Source: Azolla caroliniana (Eukaryota; Polypodiophyta). From it: a stretch of DNA of 64,000 bases. The stretch is taken from positions 14,384,001-14,448,000 of the forward strand of contig JBHGNT010000018.1 of NCBI GenBank assembly GCA_043228905.1. Direction: 5' to 3'. Every line of letters starts with the position of its first letter. The stretch's first letter is position 1. Positions 18,496 to 26,931 of the stretch are shown one piece after another. The notes beneath the pieces are model-generated. The model made no database searches. It saw only the letters and a list, made by a program, of their open reading frames with translations, and had not been told where the DNA came from. A program made the position numbers and the translations under genes.

Positions 18496-20946
18496 GTGTG
18501 GGCTTATCCGATTCGCACCAAAGATCGGGTCTTCTCGATCTTCTCAGATTGGCTCGCTATGGTAGAAAATCAAACCGACCGAAAACTGAAATGCTTTCGG
18601 ACCGACAACGGGGGAGAGTTCAAATCCGAAGAATTCGTCAAATTCTGCCGACAACGCGGCATCCGACGTGAATTTACGGCACCACACAGTCCGGAGCAAA
18701 ACGGGATTGCAGAACGAATGAATCGGACAATCCAAGAAAGGATAGTTTCCATGCTCCAACACTCCGGACTGTCGGATGGCTTCTGGGCAGAGGCTCTACT
18801 CACGGCAGTACACATAATCAATATGTCGCCAAGTAGACCTCTAGGACTTCAAATTCCTCAGGAACTATGGATCGGCAGTAAGCCGAATTACGACAAGCTG
18901 AGGATCTTCGGATGCGAGGCGTACGCCCTTATTCCGAAAGATGATCGCCGAAAACTTGCACCTCGGTCCAGGAAATGCATTTTCCTTGGATATGGATCAG
19001 ACGGCGAAATGGGATACCGACTCTGGGACCCCGAACGCAGACAAATCGTTCGAAGTTCGGACGTTGTGTTCAACAAGTCGGCTATGAATCCATCAGTCGA
19101 AAAACCGATCGAAGTCCGAAGGGTAACATTTTCCGATGTGCCGACCCTTCAAGAAAGCCCCGCTCTTAACACACGGTCAGCTTCACGGGTAGCTGAACCT
19201 TACACTACCGACTCGGACAACTCCGACTCGGCACAGCCGAATGACTCGCTTTCGGACCATCCGAACTCGATACCCGATGCGACCAGTCCAAACATACCTC
19301 GACGATCCGAGAGACTGTCGCAACCTCCGGAGAGGTATTCTCCTGGAATTTTCTTCACCGACGCCGGCGAACCGACGTCTTACGAAGAAGCATCGACATC
19401 TGTCGATTCCGCCACCTGGCATCTGGCGATGGAGTCGGAAATGCACTCCATTCGGGCAAACAAGACTTGGGATCTGGTCGAATTACCTAAGAATCGACGT
19501 GCTCTCCCTTGCAAGTGGGTTTATCGACTTAAAGAGACGTCTGATTCGACCACCCCAAAGTACAAGGCCAGATTAGTTGCGAAGGGCTTCCGACAAGAAT
19601 ATGGCGTCGACTTCGACGAGATTTTCTCACCAGTGGTGAAAATGACAACCCTTTGTTTTCTACTCGGCGTAGTGGCAGCCGACAACTTGGAGCTGATTCA
19701 GCTAGATGTCAAAACAGCCTTCCTCCATGGTGATCTCGAGGAGGAAATTTATATGGAGCAGCCAAAAGGCTTCGTGGCAACTGGCCAAGAACATCTAGTC
19801 TACCGACTCAGGAAGAGTCTATACGGCCTCAAACAGGCACCGCGACAATGGTACAAGAAGTTCGACGACTTCATCCAATCGATCGGCTTCTCAAAAAGCG
19901 ATGAGGACCATTGTCTCTTTACCAACACAGCTCAAGATGGATCACCCATCTTCCTCATCATTTACGTGGACGACATCCTAATTTCTGGACGCCACGCGGG
20001 CGAACTTGCCGATCTCATTCGGCAACTGCGGTTGAAGTTTGCCATGAAGGACCTCGGTCCGGCACGACACATACTTGGCATGAAGATTAGTCGGCACCAC
20101 GATAAAAGACATCTTTTTTTGTCTCAGACCGATTATATCGGACGTGTCTTGGAACGCTTCAACATGCAATCAGCCAAATCTGCTTCAACCCCGCTCCCCA
20201 TGAATCTTCGGCTCTCTCAGCGAGACTGCCCGACATCCGGCCCGGAGGGGGAAGATATGAAGTCGGTACCGTATGCACCGGCAGTCGGCTCCCTTATGTA
20301 CCTGATGGTCGCGACACGGCCTGATATTTCTCATGCCGTAGGAGTCGTTAGCAGATTTATGCACAATCCTGGCCGATCGCATTGGAACGCAGTCAAGCAT
20401 GTGTTCAGATATCTGGCTGGCACAAAAGACCACGGCATTCTTTTCGGTCCGAACCGAACCTCAGGCGTAGTCGGTTACACCGACTCGGACTTCGCCGGCT
20501 GTATAGACAGTCGGAAATCAACAACCGGATACTGCTTCAAATTCGGCAATGGAGCAATCTCGTGGAAGTCGAAACTTCAGGAGTGCACAGCGACCTCAAC
20601 GACCGAAGCAGAATATGTAGCTGCGTCTGACGCTGCAAAAGAAGCTTTGTGGCTCGGCCGGCTGGCGCACACGTTTCGGCAAGTCGACCATGACTTGGCT
20701 CCAGTTGTCTACAGCGACAGTCAAGGTGCTGTTGCTTTGTCGAAAAATCCGGTTCACCACAACGCCTCCAAACATATCGACGTTCGATATCACTTCGTTC
20801 GGGACTGCGTCATTTCAGGGAAAATCGGTCTAGAGAAAATATCCACAACCGACAATGTCGCAGATGGAATGACCAAGTGTCTTTCGGCAGACCGCTTTCG
20901 GTCCCTTCGGCATCAGATGGGCATAACGACAAACCAGTCCGGTTAG
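18496..20946 (+). CDS. Copia Y polyprotein, second part: integrase core, reverse transcriptase, RNase H
   Basis: In frame with the preceding part across one stop codon. Integrase shows RTDNGGEFKS and HSPEQNGIAERMNRTI (second aspartate and glutamate, 35 residues apart). Reverse transcriptase begins near WHLAMESEMHSI and has LDVKTAFLHGDLEEE and the catalytic IYVDDILIS. RNase H has GYTDSDFAGC and TTEAEYVAAS. The 816-codon frame ends at 20944-20946, about 190 bp before the 3' LTR. The first ATG of this frame is internal and is not a natural start. Together the enzymes copy element RNA to DNA and insert it. Confidence 0.95.
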   Translation: MWAYPIRTKDRVFSIFSDWLAMVENQTDRKLKCFRTDNGGEFKSEEFVKFCRQRGIRREFTAPHSPEQNGIAERMNRTIQERIVSMLQHSGLSDGFWAEALLTAVHIINMSPSRPLGLQIPQELWIGSKPNYDKLRIFGCEAYALIPKDDRRKLAPRSRKCIFLGYGSDGEMGYRLWDPERRQIVRSSDVVFNKSAMNPSVEKPIEVRRVTFSDVPTLQESPALNTRSASRVAEPYTTDSDNSDSAQPNDSLSDHPNSIPDATSPNIPRRSERLSQPPERYSPGIFFTDAGEPTSYEEASTSVDSATWHLAMESEMHSIRANKTWDLVELPKNRRALPCKWVYRLKETSDSTTPKYKARLVAKGFRQEYGVDFDEIFSPVVKMTTLCFLLGVVAADNLELIQLDVKTAFLHGDLEEEIYMEQPKGFVATGQEHLVYRLRKSLYGLKQAPRQWYKKFDDFIQSIGFSKSDEDHCLFTNTAQDGSPIFLIIYVDDILISGRHAGELADLIRQLRLKFAMKDLGPARHILGMKISRHHDKRHLFLSQTDYIGRVLERFNMQSAKSASTPLPMNLRLSQRDCPTSGPEGEDMKSVPYAPAVGSLMYLMVATRPDISHAVGVVSRFMHNPGRSHWNAVKHVFRYLAGTKDHGILFGPNRTSGVVGYTDSDFAGCIDSRKSTTGYCFKFGNGAISWKSKLQECTATSTTEAEYVAASDAAKEALWLGRLAHTFRQVDHDLAPVVYSDSQGAVALSKNPVHHNASKHIDVRYHFVRDCVISGKIGLEKISTTDNVADGMTKCLSADRFRSLRHQMGITTNQSG

Positions 20947-21130
20947 AGCCGGACACAGCGCAGGATGGTTTCGGACAACCGACATCAGTTCCTTAATGAT
21001 CGGCTTCAACTCTTCCGACCCGACCAGTTCGGTCTTCTGCCTTTGGACCCTGCCGACTCGAACAAAAACTGATATGTCCGAGAACCTAGGTTTATACCTG
21101 TAATCTTAGATAACCCATGTATACGCCCAT

Positions 21131-21140
21131 TACGGGGGAG
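21131..21140 (+). promoter_or_regulatory. polypurine tract of Copia Y
   Basis: TACGGGGGAG lies immediately before the 3' LTR; the same tract borders Y2. Confidence 0.8.
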
Positions 21141-21326
21141 TGTCGAATACAAGTGTATAATGGACGTATTCACACTATCCCTTTGTATAGCTCAAGTTTG
21201 GGCCATTTGTGTAATTAGCATAAATGGTAGTTGCCCTAAGTCGGTCACTATATATAGTGACCTTGTAACCTTTTTGTAAGGTTGGGTGTTGTATTATTTC
21301 TTCTATTGAATAGAAAGTATTTTGTG

Positions 21327-21385
<59 letters not shown>

Positions 21386-21469
21386 AACGACCTAGAAACT
21401 GTCATACGCAGGTACAGAACAGAATTGAATGCTTCTTGATCTTCCGCATAGACGACCTTGTTTCCAACA
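21141..21469 (+). repeat. 3' LTR of Copia Y
   Basis: Same sequence as the 5' LTR by eye except for a shorter CT run (about 21329-21381). The TATA palindrome is at 21243-21262. Confidence 0.95.
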
Positions 21470-21474
21470 CGAAC

Positions 21475-22039
21475 TGGACAAGATCCCGAATCAGATTCGG
21501 ATGAAGAACAAACAGAAGAACTGGTGTTTGGAAACCAAGGACGGAGATACCCTCTGAGAGAGAGAAGGCCTTCCCAGAGATTTCTGGATGCAAAGCATGC
21601 TTATTGACCGACGAGGGGGAGCCGAAATGCTTCAAAGAAGCAAAGAAAGACACCCATAGCCGCAAGTGGTTAAGTTCCATGCAGGATGAGATGGATTCCC
21701 TGCATGAGAATGACACATATGAATTGATGGAGCTGCCAAAAGGAAAGAGAGCGCTCCGGAACAAGTGGGTGTACAAGCTAAAACCGGGAGACGCCGGAAA
21801 TCCACCGAGATACAAATCCCCCATTGTTGTGAAGGGCTTCCAGCAGAAGAAAGGAGTGGACTTCGATGAGATCTTTCCTTCGGTAGTAAAGATGACATCC
21901 ATCCGGACTATATTAAGCATTGCGGCAAGCATGGACCTTGAGGTCAAGCGACTAGACGTCAAGATGGCATTCCTACACGGTGATCTCGAAGAAGAGATCT
22001 ACATGCAACAACTAGAGGAATTTTTCAAGAAAGGGAAGA
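21475..22039 (+). pseudogene. Copia X linker and first third of reverse transcriptase
   Basis: After the Y insertion the X polyprotein resumes: a linker, then YPLRERRPSQRFLDAKHAYL and DEGEPKCFKEAKKDTHSRKW, then RT motifs NKWVYKLKPGDAGNPPRYK, KGVDFDEIFPSVVKM and RLDVKMAFLHGDLEEEIYM. The sequence loses similarity around 22030, before the catalytic YVDD box. What follows is the left arm of the inverted repeat. The truncation makes RT inactive. Confidence 0.85.
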
Positions 22040-22070
22040 ATGAAAGGAAAAATTCCCTAAACAGGACTTC
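22040..22070 (+). repeat. 31-bp inverted repeat, left arm
   Basis: Exact reverse complement of 23651-23681. Starts ATGAAAGGAAAAATTCCC. The match does not extend on either side, and no clear target duplication is visible outside the arms. Confidence 0.95.
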
Positions 22071-23650
22071 CCTAATGAGGAAAATGGTGATAGCATCATG
22101 GTGCACATTAGTACTTTCATGGGTCTAGTAAACCCGTTAGCATCACCGCTGATGATGTTGAACCTAGAAAAATTGATGATGATAAGAACACTTCAGCCAT
22201 AGCAACCAGTGAGGAAAAGTTGTGATTCATTTATGAACAAGCTAGTGTGAATCTTGCCAATGTTGAGTGCTCTTAGGTAGTTGATTCCGGTGCATCATTT
22301 CACCTAACTCCAAAAAGAGAATGTTTCTCATCTTACACAGACGGTGACTATGGTTATGTAAGGATGGGGAACAACAGTGAATGCAAGATTATAGGCATAG
22401 GAAATGTGTGCTTGTTAACATCCACTGGTTGCAGGTTAATGTTGAAGGATGTACGCCATGTCCCGGATGTTAGACTAAATCTAATATCAGTTGGAAGACT
22501 GGACAATGAAGGCTACAATGGTAGCTTTCACAATGGTACATGGAAGTTTAGCAAGGGAAGTTTGATTGTGGCTCAAGAACAAAAATAGAACACATCATAA
22601 TAATGTAATGCATGCAAGATTGTGTCGAGATGAAGCAAATGTAGTGGCTGACTTAGATGGTGAGTTGTGGCATAAAAGGCTCGGCCACATGAGCGAAAGG
22701 GGAATGCATATCCTTGCTAAAAAGGATCTCCTACAAGAAGAAAGGCATACATCTTGAGAAATGTGTGGATTGCTTGGCTGGAAAGCAAAATGGAGTTGTC
22801 TTTCACTCCAGGCCTCCGGTGAGAAGGGAATGTGCCCTAGAATTTGTCCACACAGATGTGTGCTATGTGGGTGCTCCATCACATTGTGGTGGGCAATACT
22901 TTCTGACATTCATTGATGACTTCACCAAAAAGTTGTGGGCTTTCATGCTAAAGTCTAAAGACCAAGTGTTGTCGGTTTTTAAAGAGTTTCATGTGAGGGT
23001 AGAAAGAGAATCTGGACAGAAGTTGAAAGTTGTCCAAACAGATAATGGTGGTGAGTATAGAGGCCAATTATAGATGTTTTGCAAGACTCAAGGCATTAAA
23101 CTTAAGTATACGGCGCCGAAGACACCTGAGCTTAATGGTTTAGCAAAGAGAATGAATCGAACCATAATGGAAAGGGTAAGAAGCATGTTGTCGCATGCAA
23201 AGTTGTCGAAATCATACTGGGTTGAGGCAATGTTGATGGTCGTTTATCTTATAAACAGGTCTCCCTCAGTGCCTCTAAGGGGTGATATCCCACAAAGGGT
23301 GCGGACAGGAAGAAGTGTCTCTTACTAGCACCTAAGAGTGTTTGGATGCTTAGCATATATCCATGTGGCAAAAGGTCAGAGGTCAAAGTTGGACAGTAAG
23401 TCCAAACCATGCATATTCTTGGGGTACTCGGAAGATTAGTTCGGCTATAGGTTGTGGGATCTCCTTGATAAGAAGGTGGTACAGAGCCGCGCCATCGTAT
23501 TCATGGAAGACAAGATGATTGAAGACTGGAAACAACAAAAAACAGTCTCGTCTTCCGAACCGACTGTTGTAACATGGAGTCGGCACTAGCCAATCCCTCT
23601 TTCACACAACCAGTCAGGAGATGACCGCCGGTTGATGAAACCGAATCTGA
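22071..23650 (+). pseudogene. Copia Z fragment: gag tail, protease, integrase, between inverted repeats
   Basis: Protease VVDSGASFHLTPKRE at about 22278-22320 is preceded by a stop (TAG, 22274-22276). Then come VRMGNNSECKIIGIGN and LISVGRLDNEGY, the GAG-pre-integrase motif LWHKRLGHMSERGM (22666 onward), CVDCLAGKQN, and the integrase core HTDVCYVG, QTDNGGEYRG and LNGLAKRMNRTI. Stops at 23071-23073 and 23326-23328 and a shift near 22590 show decay. Neither LTR nor RT is present. Wording is close to Copia X, so Z is a relative, yet it stands in the same orientation immediately after X's broken RT, bounded by the perfect inverted repeat. Confidence 0.8.
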
Positions 23651-23681
23651 GAAGTCCTGTTTAGGGAATTTTTCCTTTCAT
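23651..23681 (-). repeat. 31-bp inverted repeat, right arm
   Basis: Perfect partner of 22040-22070. Copy B of the local duplication starts about 5-10 bp to its right. Confidence 0.95.
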
Positions 23682-24479
23682 ATAGGACAAAGAGAAGCAA
23701 AGAACTACCAAGCAAAGATGAGCAAATGAGATTGGCGACGGAAGAACGAATGGACGGAATGAAGAACCGAATACTGACGACGACGGACGTGACAATCGGT
23801 TGACAGCGACAGAGCCTAACAACGACAAAGAGAGGAAGAGTGTGCGTTGCACATCACATTTTGTCTCGGTTCGTTCCTTCTGTCTATATTTGCCACATCC
23901 GCAACCCCCAAGCCTCCACATCATCCCTGCATTTGCCACATCAGCAGCCTCGACCACGTCATCCCCTACATTTGTTACATCTTACTCTACTAACACTTGC
24001 GTCTTCTGTTCGAAACCCAATTTCCTCACTTCACACAATATCTCTTAATTCACTAGATGCCACTGGCCATTTTGGAATGTAGAACCTGGACATTATAACC
24101 CTAAACCTTACTCCAATTACACACATCCACACTAAATTCATACACCTCCAAATCATCCTAGCCATTAGGCATGAAAGAAATTGATGCCTACTATATTCCA
24201 ATTCCACCAATAAAAAAGAAACACATTCCTTTAGCAATGTTTCTTTTTTTAATGCATCCCCCAGCAGTAAAGCTCCAACCATAACTCTCCAAATGATGAT
24301 CTTGTTGTTCGAAAGACCATTAATCTTCTTTGTGACACCAACATAACATCCTTGATTGTTACCTAAATCTAGACATCTAACTAAATTGAAGGTTAGGAAA
24401 TTATTTACCTTCCCACCTCAACAACCTTGATGATGCCAAAACCTCCATTTTGTTAATGAATGTGCACATTCACTCTATT

Positions 24480-25255
24480 GTGGAGGATGTCATCACACAA
24501 AACCTAACATACTTTGACAATATGTCAACAAATGATTAACTATGAGAGACCTTGCACATTTGACACCCCTTTCAGAATTAATGACATTCCACCAATTAAC
24601 ATCAATCGTCATGTTTCCACTCATGATTCCTATCTTCTCTATGAAGTATGCCACCATTTCAGTCAAAGGTTGTACACCCTCAAACATAAATCAAATGAAA
24701 GTAAATCAACGAGCCACCATATGCTCATATGGATTCAATGTTAATGTCCCACCAAGACGCTTTGAAGTACAAACGTGATCCCATGCTAATCATGTCAAGG
24801 CACTTTTCCGTTTTCTCTTCCGTAACAACATCTGCATTGAGTGTCACACCATTTCAATAGCTTTCTTCAACCATAGTAACAAAGGAGGCTAATAAGACAC
24901 CATAGAGACCATAATCGATTGGACCACCTTAAGACATACATGAAAATGACAAATTTGAGATCTCAAATACATAAACTTATCCTCCAATTTTTAGATACCC
25001 GCTCAATAAGTTTCGCATGAGAAACTTCCACCCCAATTGGATACCCAAGGTGATTACAAATAATACAACGATGTACTATCCTTCCTAGTCACCCTAACCC
25101 TAAAAGATCTTGTTTTGTACATGAAATGAGGACATATTTATGTATATTAATCCTCAACCTTGAAGCATTTGAAAAACATTCCTAGACATCTCTTGTCTTA
25201 CTAATACTTTTGCAATTAGATGCCAAAAACATGATATGGTCATTTGCGTGAGCTT
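24480..25255 (-). pseudogene. LINE (L1-like) reverse transcriptase C-terminal relic, copy B
   Basis: Reading the minus strand, the order is the NLENKF-like helix region near 24990, the lysine-rich stretch, then LAWDHVCTSKRLGGTLTLNP and FEGVQPLTEMVAYFIEKIG. The word pattern W..VC..K..GG..L.NP is typical of the region after RT in plant L1-type LINEs. There are multiple stops and frameshifts. Copy A lacks the part beyond the lysine-rich stretch. About 24050-24480 carries no recognisable motif. Confidence 0.6.
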
Positions 25256-25261
25256 AAACAA

Positions 25262-25358
25262 TACATGGTGTCACAATACAGTGACATAAAATACCTGGTT
25301 GGTGAGGATTGAACCTACAACCTCACGTCAAGAAAATGTCATATTCATCCATTTTGAT
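25262..25358 (-). repeat. tRNA-derived SINE relic, copy B
   Basis: Minus strand carries TGGATGAATATG (A-box-like) and GGTTCAATCC (B-box-like) with the same spacing as copy A at 5838-5935. Confidence 0.5.
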
Positions 25359-25417
25359 ATGAACATGTATTTATATGTACTTGATTTAGAAATACTCTTT
25401 AGTTAGTCACATACCTC

Positions 25418-25475
25418 GAGAAAGTTCTAGAACTAGAAGGTTCTAGAGGGTTCTAGAATATTCTCTAGAATATTC
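25418..25475. promoter_or_regulatory. heat-shock-element-like array
   Basis: Alternating GAA and TTC units at 2-bp spacing: TTCTAGAA, GAAGGTTC, TTCTAGAATATTC and a second GAATATTC. Copy A (5987-6016) has a shorter version. Perfect nTTCnnGAAnnTTC is the heat shock factor binding pattern. No active gene is seen beside it. Confidence 0.35.
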
Positions 25476-25580
25476 TAATTTGCATGTACTTCAGCTCAAA
25501 GTATAAATACTTGTAACCTCCTTGGTCCCTTTCAAGGGATTCAACACCAATCATTGACCTATCAATCTAGTATTCTCATT

Positions 25581-25769
25581 TCATTCCATCTTGTCTCCTT
25601 CATCTCTGTCGTCATGCTCTCCATAGCTTCCTAAGTTTATAGCCTCATCACTCATAGATTCTAGAGTTCCTAACCTCGTCACTTCCAGTTCCACATCCGT
25701 AGCCTTATCAGTCATAGCCTCGTCATCCGTGCTCCGTCGTAGTTCGCGGTTGGTGTGCCTGTGACACAT
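25581..25769 (-). CDS. 62-codon ORF conserved in both duplication copies, unknown function
   Basis: The product reads RRSTDDEAMTD, then VELEVTRLGTLES and NLGSYGEHDDRD. Copy A (6122-6313) has 63 codons with the same ends, many substitutions and a 3-bp difference that keeps the frame. It is acidic, with no membrane segment or known domain. An overlapping frame in both copies starts MA-EEEL-GLRLPSR. It could be chance in a young duplication or a scrap of a retrotransposon protein; function cannot be assigned. Confidence 0.2.
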   Translation of the reverse strand: MCHRHTNRELRRSTDDEAMTDKATDVELEVTRLGTLESMSDEAINLGSYGEHDDRDEGDKME

Positions 25770-25841
25770 GGGTTCCTTGATGGCAACCTCAGTCCAAGCA
25801 ATTCTTCTTCTATAGCCATATTGTGTAATTTAATAGGAATA

Positions 25842-25844
<3 letters not shown>

Positions 25845-25899
<55 letters not shown>

Positions 25900-25910
25900 G
25901 TGTGTGTGTG

Positions 25911-25942
<32 letters not shown>

Positions 25943-25995
25943 TGTATGTATGCATGTACATGTATATAGATACCCCCCCCCCCCCCCCCCCCCCA
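25845..25995. repeat. compound microsatellite: CT run, TG/GTAT repeats, poly-C
   Basis: A CT run of about 50 bp (25845-25897) is followed by TGTGTG, (GTAT)n over about 25908-25950, and a poly-C tract near 25973-25994. Copy A has only a short form of each at 6390-6471. Confidence 0.9.
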
Positions 25996-26340
25996 AAAGG
26001 AATGGGCCATCAACTCTATGTATGTAATGCATCCTTCTTATATTCAACATATATTTGGTGAATGACCATGGGGAGGCGTCTTCGATCTCTACTTGACTTT
26101 TGATTTGTAACTTGAAGTTCATCCCTTAGAAGAGGTATATGGACTCCTTACAATACTTTGGTAGAGATGGCTTGTGGTTTTTGTTTTGTCACCTGTGACT
26201 ACTTCCTCCCAAGAAATGTGAGTCATTCAATTATCACTAAAATGATGGAGTGAGTTGTAAAAGCTTGGATTGTGTAACCTACATTGCAATGCTCCTGGTT
26301 GATATACCATATATAATGTAGGACACTTAGGTGCATGATG

Positions 26341-26926
26341 TGTTGGGAATATGTCCCTCCAGTGGGAGGATGATCCGACTGTTCGGAAAGCCGACAATCG
26401 AAGAGTCGAAAAACAGGAGCCGAGTTGATGAGGGACTCAGCCTCAGCTGATAGGCCAAGGCTGAAACCGGAATCGTGTATATAGCCAACTCGGGAGACTA
26501 TGTTTTGTAAATAGTCTAAGAGTGTGCCCCATGAGGGCTATGTATGTAAATAACCGGAAAGTTGCGTAAGTATATATGCAACTAGGGAAAACTTTTAGAT
26601 GTGACGAACAATGTATGAACAAAACTTGTAGAACGTGAGAGAGAGGGAGAGAAGCGTGAGCCATGCCATAGTTGTGTGTGTAACCGCAGACGCGAAGAGC
26701 CCTGTGCGGCTGATGCACTCGCAGGAGAGTGTTGTAATCTTCTCTGTATTGTATATCCACTATTTGTATAGTGAAGAATCTGTTCACCCGTGGTTTTCCC
26801 CGTTTTAGGGTTTCCACGTAAAACTCTGTGTACATTTGTTTATCTTGTCTTTCTGCCATTTCTATGATTCGTATTTCAGCATTGTCTATTCATAGTGAAT
26901 TAAATTTCCGCATTGATTTCTCAACA
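26341..26926 (+). repeat. solo LTR (586 bp) of a Copia-like element
   Basis: Starts TGTTGGGAATATGTCCC and ends GATTTCTCAACA. It is flanked by target duplications TGATG at 26336-26340 and 26927-26931, with no internal domain, so it was left by recombination between two LTRs. A GA-rich stretch lies at 26636-26655. The first 20 bp resemble the LTR of Copia X. Confidence 0.85.
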
Positions 26927-26931
26927 TGATG

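Larger units (their letters stand above)
15872..21469 (+). mobile_element. complete Copia retrotransposon Y
   Basis: 5598 bp bounded by LTRs (15872-16210 and 21141-21469), with 5-bp target duplications CGAAC at 15867-15871 and 21470-21474. Primer binding site, leader, one long polyprotein with a single nonsense codon, and polypurine tract are all present. It is inserted in Copia X between integrase and RT. The LTRs appear identical apart from CT repeat length (339 versus 329 bp), so insertion was recent. A close relative in opposite orientation is Y2 (53287-58768). Confidence 0.95.
13093..22039 (+). mobile_element. Copia X, decayed and split by Copia Y
   Basis: Parts at 13093-15871 and 21470-22039 belong to one element: LTR, primer binding site, gag, degraded protease, integrase, then after the Y insertion the linker and the first third of RT. 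The two halves join at target duplication CGAAC. The RT breaks off near 22039 where a 31-bp inverted repeat begins; RNase H and the 3' LTR are missing. Stops and frameshifts occur in protease and integrase. Confidence 0.85.
23686..26285 (+). repeat. local duplication, copy B
   Basis: Direct-orientation copy of 4600-6525 plus 12855-13092, offset by about 19 kb. It starts within sequence homologous to the upstream region of the oxidoreductase gene but lacks its exons. It keeps a longer LINE relic (24480-25255), the SINE relic and the uninterrupted Gypsy target site (26045-26049). Confidence 0.85.
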
